Shown in pieces: positions 26,251 through 34,582 of a stretch of 64,000 nucleotides of DNA (positions are counted from its first letter, which is position 1; the number at the start of each line of letters is the position of its first letter). The stretch comes from Henriciella pelagia (GTDB lineage: Bacteria; Pseudomonadota; Alphaproteobacteria; Caulobacterales; Hyphomonadaceae). Location of the stretch: positions 1 to 64,000 of the forward strand of contig NZ_NCSU01000006.1 in assembly GCF_002088945.1 (NCBI RefSeq). Direction: 5' to 3'. The position numbers and the translations under genes were made by a program. The notes beneath the pieces are model-generated. The model did not search any database, was not told the DNA's origin, and was given only the letters and a program-made list of their open reading frames with translations.

Positions 26251-27251
26251 CAGCGTGTTTCCTCAGGGCGTTGGCGCGGCCAGTAGAAATAGGCGAGCCA
26301 GAAGGCGAGGGTGGAGACCGCAATCACGTAGCGGGTGACATCTGAATTGATCAGCTGCCTCCCGAACCCTTCCAGCAGGGCGGCGATGAACAGCATCAGC
26401 ACCGCGCCAATAATGACGAGCGCCGCCTCATTACCGGCGTCGCGCATCGACTGCATGCGCGATTTTGTGCCGGGGAACGCGACCGCTCCGCCAATCATGA
26501 AGCCGGCTGCCCCTGCCAGCACGATGGCGAAAAGCTCGGTGACGCCGTGTATGAGCAGCCAGCCAGTCAGTTCAAAACCGAGCCCCTTGTCCCAGAAGAC
26601 GGCGTAGAAGCTGCCGAGATAGACGCCATTATAGATGAGCAGGATGGCTGTCGGCATGCCGAAACAGAAACCCAGCGCGAAAGCGAAGATGGCAATGCCG
26701 CTATTGTGCGAGAAGAGCTGCGCGGCAAAGGCGGCGAGCATGTCTGCAATATCGGTGTCTTCGGTATAGAGCGTCTCGCGCAGGTGCTCGACGCTGGCGT
26801 CCGGATTGCGGCTGTCCCAGCCCTGATGGAAGGTCCAGTACCACTCCATGTCCTGCATGCAGAGGAAGAAGGCGAGGGCTGCGCCGCCGAAGAGACAGAG
26901 CGCTGCGAGAACGGTTGGCCAGAGTGCAGCAGACACCGAAGCGGGCCAGTCGCGGCGGAAATATTGCGCGATGCGACGGCCGATGCTGACCCGTGTGCCA
27001 TAGACAAAGAAATAGGCCCGCGCACACAGCGTCTCGAGATAGGCGAGGACGTTCTGGTCGAGCGAGATGGAACGAGCCATGGAGAGCGAAGACACCGCCT
27101 GGCGGTAGAGCGCGGGAAGGGCCGTCATCTCCTCGTCGGAGAGTGCTCGCACACCGCGCTTCTCGGCGCGGGTGACGATCTGGTCGAGCCTCGTCCAGTC
27201 ATCCTGGCGTTCTTCGCGGAAGCGGTAGGATTTCATTACGCGGTCGTTCAC
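26250..27251 (-). CDS. Stage II sporulation protein M-like membrane protein (SpoIIM/DUF95)
   Basis: A 333-residue polytopic membrane protein, with a soluble helical N-terminus (DDWTRLDQIVTRAEKRGVRALSDEEMTALPALYRQ) and several TM segments including HNSGIAIFAFALGFCFGMPTAILLIYNGVYLG and LIHGVTELFAIVLAGAAGFMIG. The family name comes from a sporulation protein in Bacillus, but the family is widespread in non-sporulating Gram-negatives beside DUF58 and RDD genes, as here. It overlaps DUF58 by ATGA and RDD by one base. Likely part of a membrane complex assembled or remodelled by the MoxR ATPase; function inferred only. Confidence 0.82.
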   Translation of the reverse strand: MNDRVMKSYRFREERQDDWTRLDQIVTRAEKRGVRALSDEEMTALPALYRQAVSSLSMARSISLDQNVLAYLETLCARAYFFVYGTRVSIGRRIAQYFRRDWPASVSAALWPTVLAALCLFGGAALAFFLCMQDMEWYWTFHQGWDSRNPDASVEHLRETLYTEDTDIADMLAAFAAQLFSHNSGIAIFAFALGFCFGMPTAILLIYNGVYLGSFYAVFWDKGLGFELTGWLLIHGVTELFAIVLAGAAGFMIGGAVAFPGTKSRMQSMRDAGNEAALVIIGAVLMLFIAALLEGFGRQLINSDVTRYVIAVSTLAFWLAYFYWPRQRPEETR

Positions 27252-28561
27252 AACAGCTCCCTCCGCTTGATGTCGAGATAGCGGGAGACAAGCTCGCTGC
27301 CGAACCGGTCCGGTGTGGTCTCAATGACCTGTGCGCCCATGCGCTGGAGGCGGCGGAAGACGATTTCGCGTTCCTGAAGCAGCGTGTCGGCAATGACCGC
27401 GCGGCTGACGTCCTCGGCAGCATCGGGCGCGGCATTGATCATCTGGCTGAGCGCCTCGTCTTCGAAAGTCGCGAACACAACGAGGTGCTTGTCGAGCAGG
27501 CGGGAGACGTTTTCCAGCATGAGTTCGGCAGAGATCGTGTCGACGAAATCGGTGAAGAGGATGATCAGCGAGCGACGCTCAAGGCGGCTGGCGAGGGAGG
27601 TCAGTGCGAGTGTGTAGTTCGCGTCTTCGGCGGAATAGTCGAGCTGCGAGGCGAGACGCTGGACGTGCGGGAAAGCGCCGGTGCCGGTGAGGACAGAGCT
27701 TTGCACGCTGGGGCGTGCATCAAAGCCGAATATCGCGGTGCGGTCGCCAGAACGCAGGGAGACATAAGCCAGCAGGAGCGCAGAATTGATCGCCCGGTCG
27801 AGCTTTGGCACGCCGCCCAGCGGCTCACTCATCAGGCGTCCGGTGTCGAAGGCGAAGACGATGTTGTGATTGCGCTCGGTGCGGTATTCCTTGGCCAGCA
27901 GCATGCGGTGGCGCGCCGAATGCTTCCAGTCGATGGCGCGCCGGTCCATGCCGGCGACAAATTCGCGAAGGGCATCGAATTCTGAGCCGTCGCCCCGGTC
28001 CATCTGGACCTTGATGCCGAAATCGGCGTCGCGCTGATAGATGCGAACCGCCTCTTCCTTCACCCAGCGCGTATTCGGCGTGATGGCGATCTCCTGGTCG
28101 AGTGGTCTGACCTTGCGGATGGAAACCAGCCCAAGAGGGCCTGACCAGCGCGTCCAGATACGCTCCAGCCGCCCGGTGCCACGCCGGATCGGCTTCAGGA
28201 TGAAGTCGGCCGTGTGCGCCCGGTCCTGCCAGCCCTTGATAATTTTGCGCCGGGGTGAAGCGATAAGCGCGTTGGTTTCCAGCTGGACCTCCATCCGCGG
28301 CGGCAGCGGGCCTGCGGGAAAGGTGAAGGTGACCGGCACCGGGTCTTCGCCTGACATGTAGAGCAGGGCCGGCGCCTCGATATCGATGTCGAGTTGGTAG
28401 GCGCGCGCGGCCATGACGAGGTCTGCGAACATCAGCGCCGCCACGGCGGCAATCCAGCCAGCCGACAAGGTCCACCAGGCTGGCGCTGCCACAGCGATCA
28501 CGAGCAGGAGCGGAACCCCCACCAGCATCAGCCAGATGGATCGCAGGGTTGGGGAGATCAT
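27248..28561 (-). CDS. DUF58-domain protein (VWA-like)
   Basis: A 437-residue protein with two N-terminal TM segments (IWLMLVGVPLLLVIAVAAPAWWTLSAGWIAAVAALMFADLVM), a beta-rich middle, and the DUF58 core FVAGMDRRAIDWKHSARHRMLLAKEYRTERNHNIVFAFDTGRLM. A von Willebrand A-like segment follows (LIILFTDFVDTISAELM). MoxR ATPases and DUF58/VWA proteins act together as chaperone-like pairs. Its Shine-Dalgarno, GGAGGGGGG 8 nt before ATG, is formed by the edge of an adjacent palindromic repeat, so the repeat insertion appears to have rebuilt the ribosome site. Confidence 0.85.
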   Translation of the reverse strand: MISPTLRSIWLMLVGVPLLLVIAVAAPAWWTLSAGWIAAVAALMFADLVMAARAYQLDIDIEAPALLYMSGEDPVPVTFTFPAGPLPPRMEVQLETNALIASPRRKIIKGWQDRAHTADFILKPIRRGTGRLERIWTRWSGPLGLVSIRKVRPLDQEIAITPNTRWVKEEAVRIYQRDADFGIKVQMDRGDGSEFDALREFVAGMDRRAIDWKHSARHRMLLAKEYRTERNHNIVFAFDTGRLMSEPLGGVPKLDRAINSALLLAYVSLRSGDRTAIFGFDARPSVQSSVLTGTGAFPHVQRLASQLDYSAEDANYTLALTSLASRLERRSLIILFTDFVDTISAELMLENVSRLLDKHLVVFATFEDEALSQMINAAPDAAEDVSRAVIADTLLQEREIVFRRLQRMGAQVIETTPDRFGSELVSRYLDIKRRELL

Positions 28562-28569
28562 GCCGGTGT

Positions 28570-28611
28570 CCCCCCTCCGCCCTGCAGGGCACTTCCCCCG
28601 TGAACGGGGGA
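28570..28611 (+). repeat. GC-rich palindromic repeat, copy A
   Basis: A unit built of CCCCCTCCGCCCT-n-CAGGGCACTTC and CCCCCGTGAACGGGGG, that is, a conserved arm followed by a short hairpin. Related units are copies B (inverted), C (same orientation) and D (inverted, diverged). It supplies the DUF58 Shine-Dalgarno on the minus strand. Confidence 0.8.
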
Positions 28612-28643
28612 GAACGTCCAGACGCGGTCTTGCGATCCGCTTT

Positions 28644-28685
28644 CCCCCCCCGCGCGCGGGGGAGGTGCCCGAAGGGCGGAGGGGG
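28644..28685 (-). repeat. GC-rich palindromic repeat, copy B (inverted)
   Basis: Contains CCCCCGCGCGCGGGGG, then AGGTGCCCGAAGGGCGG and AGGGGG, the reverse orientation of copy A. With copy A it forms an inverted pair with a 32-nt centre, bordering the 3' end of the DUF559 gene. Confidence 0.8.
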
Positions 28686-28687
28686 CT

Positions 28688-29098
28688 TCAGGTTCGAGAT
28701 TCTTCCAGGGCAAGCCGAATGGCTTCGAGTACGCCTTCAATATTGTCGTAGACCTCGGTGTTCCAGGCACGAAGAACGAGCCAGCCGTGTTCGTACAGCC
28801 AGACACTCCTCTGCTTGTCGCTTGTGCGTTCCGCTTTAGTGCTGTGGGTTGCCCCATCAACTTCGACGACAAGCTTTGCTTCAATACAGGCGAAGTCGAC
28901 GATGAATGGGCCAATTGGGTGCTGGCGGCGAAATCTGAAGCCTCCAATCTGGCGCCGTCGGATAGGTGCCCAGAGTTTATGCTCCGCAGAGGTGAGGTTT
29001 TTGCGCAGATGACGGGCTTGTCTGGTCTTGGCGTCCTTGCGAATTGGTTTTTTCCATTTTCTGAAATCGAAAGTTTCCCCCCTCCGCCCTCCGGGCAC
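28688..29098 (-). CDS. DUF559 endonuclease-domain protein (Vsr-like fold)
   Basis: A protein of up to 136 residues of the DUF559 family, related to the very-short-patch-repair/PD-(D/E)XK fold. Key features are LRKNLTSAEHKLWAPIRRRQIGGFRFRRQHPIGPFIVDFACIEAKLVVEVDGATH, with the probable catalytic Asp (FIVDFAC) and Glu (VVEVDG), then RSVWLYEHGWLVLRAW. The start is uncertain: the GTG at 29098 lies inside repeat copy C, whose GGAGGGGG would serve as ribosome site for a start a little further in. It interrupts an otherwise tightly coupled MoxR operon and is bracketed by repeat pairs, suggesting acquisition as a cassette. Function of DUF559 proteins is unknown. Confidence 0.75.
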   Translation of the reverse strand: MPGGRRGETFDFRKWKKPIRKDAKTRQARHLRKNLTSAEHKLWAPIRRRQIGGFRFRRQHPIGPFIVDFACIEAKLVVEVDGATHSTKAERTSDKQRSVWLYEHGWLVLRAWNTEVYDNIEGVLEAIRLALEESRT

Positions 29099-29118
29099 CT
29101 CCCCCGCAAGCGGGGGAG
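29076..29118 (+). repeat. GC-rich palindromic repeat, copy C
   Basis: CCCCCTCCGCCCTCCGGGCA then CCTCCCCCGCAAGCGGGGGA; same orientation and plan as copy A, lying over the 5' end of the DUF559 gene. Confidence 0.8.
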
Positions 29119-29145
29119 GAGGGCGCAGCGTTGCTGGCTTTTTTT

Positions 29146-29192
29146 TCCCCTGCGAGCGGGGGAAGTTGCCGCGAAGCGGCCGAAGGGGGCAA
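29146..29192 (-). repeat. GC-rich palindromic repeat, copy D (inverted, diverged)
   Basis: CCCCTGCGAGCGGGG, then GAAGTTGCCGCGAAGCGGCC and GAAGGGGGCAAC; inverted relative to copy C but with a different inner hairpin. It ends about 10 nt before the moxR stop. Confidence 0.65.
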
Positions 29193-29201
29193 CCAGAAAA
29201 A

Positions 29202-30158
29202 TCATCGCGGGGCGGCGGTTCTTTCGATGAGTGCGGCGAGGGTTTCGTCGGTGGTGCGGCCTTCGATCTCGGCAGCGGGCGAGAGGATGACGCGGTGGCG
29301 CAATGTGGGCGGCGCGAGGAGTTTCACATCGTCCGGGATGACGAAATCACGGCCATCAAGTGCGGCGCGGGCACGCGCTGCGGCAGCGATGGCGGCAGCA
29401 GCGCGAGGGCTGGCGCCGGTTTCCAGGGCGGGGGTTTCGCGCGTGCCGCGAACGATGTCGACGATGTAGGCGACAATATCGTCCTGCAGCTTGACCTGTG
29501 AGACCATCGCATTCGCGTCGGCCAGCGCATCAGCGGTGACGGCCGATTGCACGCCAAAGGCGGCGGGTGTCTTCATGCCGGTGCGGCTGCCATGACCCGC
29601 CACGATGGCGAGTTCCTCGTCGCGGCCGGGATAGTCGAGCACATGCTTGAACAGGAAGCGGTCGAGTTGGGCTTCAGGCAGGGGATAGGTGCCCTGCTGC
29701 TCGATCGGGTTCTGCGTCGCAATGACCATGAAATGATCATTCAGCCGGTGCGGCGTGCCGTCGATGGTGACCTTGCGCTCCTGCATGGCTTCGAGCAGGG
29801 CGGCCTGCGTCTTCGGCGGTGTGCGGTTGATCTCGTCGGCGAGCAGGATGTCAGTGAAGATCGGCCCTTTGGTGAGCGAGAACTCATTGGTCTGGAAGTT
29901 GAAGAGGTTCGTGCCGATCACGTCGCCGGGCATCAGGTCCGGCGTGAACTGGATGCGTCCGAAATCAAGATCAATTGCAGCTGCAAAGCATTGTGTCAGA
30001 AGGGTTTTTGCGGTGCCAGGCGGGCCTTCGAGCAGGATGTGGCCGGAGGAGAAGAGCGCGGTCAGCATCAGGTCCACGGTTTCGGCCTGGCCGATCACGG
30101 CTTTTGAGACCTCGCTCCTGATCCTGTCGGCCAGAGCCTGAATGTCAGTCATTGCCAT
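29202..30158 (-). CDS. MoxR-family AAA+ ATPase
   Basis: A 318-residue AAA+ ATPase: Walker A GPPGTAKT (residues about 41-48), Walker [11 protein letters not shown], sensor-1-like [27 protein letters not shown], and the C-terminal lid with [27 protein letters not shown]. MoxR proteins act with VWA/DUF58 partners in maturing or remodelling protein complexes. GGAG lies 7 nt before the ATG at 30158 (a second in-frame ATG is 6 nt on), and the start overlaps the DUF4350 gene. After its stop the operon is interrupted by the DUF559/repeat block before DUF58. Confidence 0.9.
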   Translation of the reverse strand: MAMTDIQALADRIRSEVSKAVIGQAETVDLMLTALFSSGHILLEGPPGTAKTLLTQCFAAAIDLDFGRIQFTPDLMPGDVIGTNLFNFQTNEFSLTKGPIFTDILLADEINRTPPKTQAALLEAMQERKVTIDGTPHRLNDHFMVIATQNPIEQQGTYPLPEAQLDRFLFKHVLDYPGRDEELAIVAGHGSRTGMKTPAAFGVQSAVTADALADANAMVSQVKLQDDIVAYIVDIVRGTRETPALETGASPRAAAAIAAAARARAALDGRDFVIPDDVKLLAPPTLRHRVILSPAAEIEGRTTDETLAALIERTAAPR

Positions 30159-31356
30159 GGGTCATCTCCTTTCGCCAGCGCCAGAGCGCGCGGGCCTTGT
30201 GTCTCAGGTCTTCGCGGGAGGCAGCCGGCGTCGACAGTGCACCACCGGTCCTGCTCCAGCTGTCTTCCATGTCCTGCTGCTGCGCCATGCGGTCGAGCAG
30301 GTTCGAAACGTCTTCTTCGCTCAGCGTCTTTGGCAGGCCGAGTTCCCGGATCAGGGCGCGGCGGGTCAGCGAGAGGTAGCCGGGGGCCATGCGCGGCTCT
30401 CGGCGCGCCATGGTGATAAGGCCAGCGGAATTGTCGGCGAGGGCCTGCTTGCCGGGGGCAAAGGCGGGGGCTTCTCGTTCGGGCGCGCCGAAGCGGATGG
30501 AGGCGGCCCAGCCGATCAGGCCCATAGTGGCAAGCGCGATCAGCGTGGCGCCAAGGAAAGGAATGTCGAGCAGCGTCTTCAGCAGGCTGCGCGAGCGTTC
30601 GAAGCCGTGCATGGTCGCGTCAAAGACGATGGGCTGGCCCCGTCCGCGGCCGATATGGTCGATGATGGCCAGGCCGGTCGCGGCATTCTCAATGCGGGCG
30701 AGACCGAAATTGTTGAGCAGGTCCGGGTCCGAGAGAAGATAGATGTCCTCACCCGGCAGCTGCGAAAGGAGCTGTCCGCCCGGAATGCCGATGATTTCCT
30801 CAAGCTGGTCGGATTTCACGACCTGCATCTCGTGGTCAAAATTCGGGGCCACCTTGCCGAAAGGAGTCGTGAGCTTGCCAGGGTTCCTGAGACGCACCAG
30901 CCTTGCATCCTCTTCGACAAGGCCGAGCATTCCGTCGACCGTGTCCTTGTTGGCCAGCCGCGTGTCGAGTTCGAAAGCTTGCCGGGCCGGGTTGACCAGG
31001 TAGCGCCACTTCGGGAGCACGATCAGCGCCGGCGGGGCGATGTCGGCCACGTCAAATTCGCGGCCGTAGAGCGGCATGGTGATGATCAGGAGGCGGCCAT
31101 TGCTGCGCTCCATATTCTCACGCAGCCGCGACACGCTGACGGCGCGGCCATCCGCCTCCAGCATATCGATCAGGCCAGCATAGCCACTGGCAGAGCGCGA
31201 ATAGGGCGTTGCGCCGGGCCGGTCGCGGCTGGCGAGTTCGGGTGACCAGGCCATGAGAGCGAGGACCGCCGCGAAGGAGACGAGCCCGATCGCCAGCAGG
31301 ATGAAAACGACGCGGCCGGTAAACGGGTTGGCGGTCTGGGGCAGGCGCTCGCTCAT
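30145..31356 (-). CDS. DUF4350-domain membrane protein
   Basis: This 403-residue protein has an N-terminal TM ([24 protein letters not shown]) and an extracytoplasmic domain ([47 protein letters not shown]). A second TM follows near residue 265 ([22 protein letters not shown]), then a cytoplasmic helical tail. DUF4350 domains resemble glutamine-amidotransferase-like folds and occur almost only in operons with MoxR, DUF58 and DUF4129. It overlaps DUF4129 by ATGA and moxR by 14 nt. No catalytic role is known. Confidence 0.78.
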   Translation of the reverse strand: MSERLPQTANPFTGRVVFILLAIGLVSFAAVLALMAWSPELASRDRPGATPYSRSASGYAGLIDMLEADGRAVSVSRLRENMERSNGRLLIITMPLYGREFDVADIAPPALIVLPKWRYLVNPARQAFELDTRLANKDTVDGMLGLVEEDARLVRLRNPGKLTTPFGKVAPNFDHEMQVVKSDQLEEIIGIPGGQLLSQLPGEDIYLLSDPDLLNNFGLARIENAATGLAIIDHIGRGRGQPIVFDATMHGFERSRSLLKTLLDIPFLGATLIALATMGLIGWAASIRFGAPEREAPAFAPGKQALADNSAGLITMARREPRMAPGYLSLTRRALIRELGLPKTLSEEDVSNLLDRMAQQQDMEDSWSRTGGALSTPAASREDLRHKARALWRWRKEMTHGND

Positions 31357-32096
31357 GCCGTGACCTCGCCGAATGCGAAGTCTTCATAGGACTGGCGGGC
31401 CTGTTTCCAGCCCGACTCGTCAACCGGCCGACCGCCGAAAAAGCTGGTTTCAACGATGCGAATGATAGGCGCGAGGGCGCGTCGGGCGGCCTGCGAGAGG
31501 TCTGACAGGGACTGGATTTCCCGGGCGGTCAAGGATGCTGGAACCCCGCCGGATCGTTTCTTCTGCAGGTCGTCGATCGAGCGGAAGAGGAGGAGATGGA
31601 CGGCCTCGGCAAACCGTCCCTGGCGGGCCAGTGCGTCGGCTTCATCGAGGAGGGCCACGGCCTGCGTCTGCGAAGGGCGCTGGTCTGCGATCTCTGAAAT
31701 GTCCGGCCCGCTCGCCGTCTTCCTGCGGGTCCAGCGAAGCCCGACTACATCGCCGAACATGTACCACAGGGCATAGAGCACGGCACCAGCAATCACAGCG
31801 ATCATCAGGTATTTGAGGAGCGGCCCGACAGTGCGGAACAGCCAGCCGAAAAAGTCGGAAATTGCGTCCAGAAACGCGTTGCGCTCGCGCGGTTCGAAAG
31901 TCTCGATTTCCGGTTCCCATTCAGGGCGCTCTGTCTGCAGGCGGTCATTGGCGGTGTGCGCCTCGACCAGCTGTTCGATGCGCGATCGGTCTATTGTCTG
32001 TTGGTCATTCTCAGACTGGGAGTGCGCAGGTGGAGACGCCAAGGCAGCAAACGCGAGAAGCCAGGCGATCAGTATCGTCCGGACAGCAATCGTCAC
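31353..32096 (-). CDS. DUF4129-domain membrane protein
   Basis: A 247-residue protein with a signal-like N-terminus (ILIAWLLAFAALASPPAHS), one central TM (LLKYLMIAVIAGAVLYALWYMFG) and a cytoplasmic DUF4129 region (ALARQGRFAEAVHLLLFRSIDDLQKK, then LTAREIQSL and PIIRIVETSFFGGRPVDESGWKQARQSYEDF). The start is a GTG at 32096, supported by GAGGAGG 7 nt upstream. It is the first gene of the six-gene minus-strand operon DUF4129-DUF4350-MoxR-DUF58-SpoIIM-RDD. Confidence 0.8.
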   Translation of the reverse strand: MTIAVRTILIAWLLAFAALASPPAHSQSENDQQTIDRSRIEQLVEAHTANDRLQTERPEWEPEIETFEPRERNAFLDAISDFFGWLFRTVGPLLKYLMIAVIAGAVLYALWYMFGDVVGLRWTRRKTASGPDISEIADQRPSQTQAVALLDEADALARQGRFAEAVHLLLFRSIDDLQKKRSGGVPASLTAREIQSLSDLSQAARRALAPIIRIVETSFFGGRPVDESGWKQARQSYEDFAFGEVTA

Positions 32097-32243
32097 GCAG
32101 CAACCTCCTCTTCCTGAATGGCACGCTGGCCACCCAAGCCTCTGATCATGACTATTTCAGAGCAGCAACGCGGCGTCCATAAGGCTCTTGCGAAGACTTG
32201 ATGGCGTCGGCATATGAGCCGCTCGCCGCAGACGAGGATACGG

Positions 32244-32711
32244 ATGACACGGGCTGAGCAATATCGCGAGCTGAAAGCAGAGATTGAAAGCGTTGTGGCA
32301 GCCGAGACCTATGCGCCGGCACGCTATGCGTCTGCTGCCTGCCTGCTGGCCGAAGCTTTCCGCCCGCGTTTCTTCTGGACGGGCTTTTATGTGGTCGACC
32401 CCCGGAAAGCCGATGAACTGGTGGTTGGGCCCTATCAGGGAACGCTTGGCTGCCTGCGTATTCCGTTTGGCAAAGGCGTGTGCGGTGCCTGCGCGGCGCA
32501 AGGCAAGACGATCATCGTTCCGGACGTGCATTCGTTTCCAGGCCATATCGCCTGTGACAGCCGCTCAAATTCGGAGATTGTCGTTCCGGTGTTTGATACG
32601 GACGGGACACTCGCCGCCGTTCTCGATGTCGACTCGACCGAGTTCGACGCTTTCGACGAGGTGGACCGGGACGGCCTGGAAGCGATCTGCAAAGTCCTGC
32701 TGACAGCCTAG
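32244..32711 (+). CDS. msrC: Free methionine-(R)-sulfoxide reductase (GAF-domain fRMsr)
   Basis: A 155-residue single GAF-domain enzyme that reduces free methionine-R-sulfoxide in the cytoplasm. The diagnostic cysteines are Cys70 (GTLGCLRI), Cys80 (GKGVCGAC) and Cys104 (HIACDSRSNSEIVVP). Their spacings of 10 and 24 residues match E. coli fRMsr Cys84, Cys94 and Cys118. ATG at 32244 is preferred because GAGGAT lies 5 nt upstream; an ATG 30 nt earlier is in frame. Monocistronic, followed by an inverted-repeat element that probably ends transcription. Confidence 0.88.
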   Translation: MTRAEQYRELKAEIESVVAAETYAPARYASAACLLAEAFRPRFFWTGFYVVDPRKADELVVGPYQGTLGCLRIPFGKGVCGACAAQGKTIIVPDVHSFPGHIACDSRSNSEIVVPVFDTDGTLAAVLDVDSTEFDAFDEVDRDGLEAICKVLLTA

Positions 32712-32729
32712 CAGGCAACGCATTTTCAT

Positions 32730-32836
32730 CGTCATCCCGGAAACGTCGCATGCGTCATCCGGGACCCAGTGCAGCGGGCGCAACGCTTGAGGCCCCTGGG
32801 TCCCGGATATTTGCTGACGCAAATTCCGGGATGACG
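32730..32836. repeat. Large imperfect inverted repeat between convergent genes
   Basis: Two arms of about 42 nt face each other. The outer ends (CGTCATCCCGGAA on the left, its complement on the right) and inner ends (ATCCGGGACCCAG) are identical; the middles differ and each contains a small GC palindrome. The form matches dispersed intergenic repeats common in alphaproteobacteria. Lying between the 3' ends of the fRMsr and GST genes, it could terminate both. Confidence 0.75.
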
Positions 32837-32843
32837 GGGTCTG

Positions 32844-33830
32844 CTAGTTCAGAATATCGGCATTCGGACCGATCAGGTCCGAAAGAGTACCCTGATCCTT
32901 TGCGTCGAGCTCCGCCCATGTTGCTTTCAGCGCGTTCAGGCAGCGAAGCTGGTATTTGAAGACGCCTTGCGAATAGGGCTGGCCTTCCAGCGTTACCGTG
33001 AAAGTCTCTGCGCCGGCTGCAAGCGCATCGGCATTGGCTTTCAGGAAAGGCAGATAGGTCTCGCCTGCAATGGCGAGCAGGCTTTTGACCGGATGGGAGA
33101 GCCCGTCCGTCCAGTCGCCCTCGACGCCTGAGGCATCATCGGCAAGGTCCAGCCAGCGATAGAAATAGGGCGTATCGCGCCGCATCTGCGCCATTGGAGT
33201 CGGGTCGTAGCTCATCACCTTGGCCTGGCCGTAAAAGGCGAGGTCGGCGAGCGATGGCCGATCGCCGAACAGGAAGTTTGTCGGGCCGAGTGCCATGGCC
33301 TCCAGATGACCGGTGACGCGGGCGAAGGATGCTTCAATGATCGGAGCGGTCTGGGGCGTGCAGCCCACCAGTGCCATGCGGGAAATCTGGCGCTCCCGAA
33401 TGGTTGCGGCCGCTTTCTCGACGGTTTCGCGCCCGGCCTTGGGCAGGCTGTCATACATCAGCCAGTTGGCGCACCATTCCGCGTCCTCGGCATAGGCCCA
33501 GCGATAATGGAACATCGCCTTCATTGTCCACTCATCGGCCATGTCTTCCAGCAGGAGACAGGCAAAGCGCTGGACAGCGCCTTCCGGCAGAAGTGACCGG
33601 CCTTTATCTTCAAGGCCGAGAAGAAAGGGCGTCGAATCATTCACCCAGTCACCCTCCGGTGTTCGAATGACCGGAATGACGGGCGCTTTCACGTTTGAAA
33701 GGATATCCTCCCGGATGTCCGCAGTCATGGGGACCCAGACATGGGGCAGGCGCTTGGCGCGCATGGCTGCTCGGACCTTCATGGAATAGGGCGAGCCGAG
33801 TGACCCGTGAACTTTGAATACGTCTTTCAT
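32844..33830 (-). CDS. Glutathione S-transferase family protein
   Basis: About 328 residues. It has an N-terminal thioredoxin-fold domain (VFKVHGSLGSPYSMKVRAAMRAKRLPHVWVPM, then KAPVIPVIRTPEGDWVNDSTPF with the cis-Pro and glutathione-binding Ser/Thr region), followed by a longer all-helical domain with FLFGDRPSLADLAFYGQAKVM. It is longer than classical GSTs, with a C-terminal extension. Start uncertain: ATG at 33830 is used, while ATG at 33845 shares a base with the stop of the upstream phosphatase gene (TGATG). Transcribed with the phosphatase and YbjN genes. Substrate unknown. Confidence 0.78.
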   Translation of the reverse strand: MKDVFKVHGSLGSPYSMKVRAAMRAKRLPHVWVPMTADIREDILSNVKAPVIPVIRTPEGDWVNDSTPFLLGLEDKGRSLLPEGAVQRFACLLLEDMADEWTMKAMFHYRWAYAEDAEWCANWLMYDSLPKAGRETVEKAAATIRERQISRMALVGCTPQTAPIIEASFARVTGHLEAMALGPTNFLFGDRPSLADLAFYGQAKVMSYDPTPMAQMRRDTPYFYRWLDLADDASGVEGDWTDGLSHPVKSLLAIAGETYLPFLKANADALAAGAETFTVTLEGQPYSQGVFKYQLRCLNALKATWAELDAKDQGTLSDLIGPNADILN

Positions 33831-33844
33831 CTTGTGCCCCGTCA

Positions 33845-34567
33845 TCAGTTCGACACCGGCTGAGGCTTGGTCGCACACGGCGTTCCATACATGCCGCCCT
33901 GGTTGATGCAGAAGAATTTCGCGCTGCCGATGGGGCTTGGCTGGTCGTGCCTGTTGTCGCCGACATAGGCCACGACCTCGACGTCGGGATAGCCCTGCAC
34001 GGCAAGCATCGCCGGCACGAGCGCGAACCGGGCGGACTTGTCGGACTCCTTTACCGGGCTGGCACGCGTCAGCAGGACACGAAAATCCTCGCTGCGTTCG
34101 AGGCCGACATCTGCAAGGTTCTCTTCTGTCCAGAGCTGCTCAGTGTCGAGACGGTTGGTGACGAGGGCAACATGGCCGCCAAGCGCGTTGACCTTTTCAA
34201 TGAAGGCCTTTGCGCCGGGAACGAGCGGGGCGGATTTTTCAGCCGTCCAGGCGTGCCAGCTCTCGGACGAATAGGTCTCGCCAATCGCTTCGCGCTGGAT
34301 CTGATACTGGACGTTGTTCAGCACGGTCTCGTCGACATCAAGGATGACCGCCCAGCTGTGTTCAGCGCGGGAGGCAGAAATGGTTTCGATATAGTCGCCA
34401 GCGAGTGCATACATCGCTTCGGCTTCAGCGGCCCATTCCGGGCTGTTGGCGACCCAGTCGACAGCCGGGCTGAGATCGGTGGTGGTGCCGGTCGCGGGGG
34501 CGGTCTGGCAGGCAGCCAGGGCGACGGCGGTGAACAGGCCTGCGACAGCCCGGGTAAAGCGTTTCAT
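33845..34567 (-). CDS. HAD-superfamily acid phosphatase, lipoprotein (e(P4)-like 5'-nucleotidase)
   Basis: A 240-residue class B/C-type acid phosphatase. The signal sequence has lipobox ALAAC (Cys20). Motif I is ILDVDETVLNN (nucleophile Asp77, acid Asp79), followed by VALVTNRLD and VVAYVGDNRHD with the metal-binding Asp. It likely removes phosphate from nucleotides or other small phosphoesters at the periplasmic face of a membrane, for phosphate or nucleoside scavenging. It starts 15 nt after the YbjN gene and overlaps the next gene. Family assignment is strong; substrate is not determined. Confidence 0.87.
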   Translation of the reverse strand: MKRFTRAVAGLFTAVALAACQTAPATGTTTDLSPAVDWVANSPEWAAEAEAMYALAGDYIETISASRAEHSWAVILDVDETVLNNVQYQIQREAIGETYSSESWHAWTAEKSAPLVPGAKAFIEKVNALGGHVALVTNRLDTEQLWTEENLADVGLERSEDFRVLLTRASPVKESDKSARFALVPAMLAVQGYPDVEVVAYVGDNRHDQPSPIGSAKFFCINQGGMYGTPCATKPQPVSN

Positions 34568-34582
34568 GGAATCAGGTCCCTC

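Noticed and set aside
28562-29201. CRISPR-like array in the repeat-rich block around the DUF559 gene
   Set aside because: Repeats occur as two inverted pairs with a gene between them, not as regularly spaced direct repeats with spacers.
30142-31245. 367-codon open frame on the plus strand
   Set aside because: Opposite to the DUF4350 gene, which overlaps properly with its operon neighbours.
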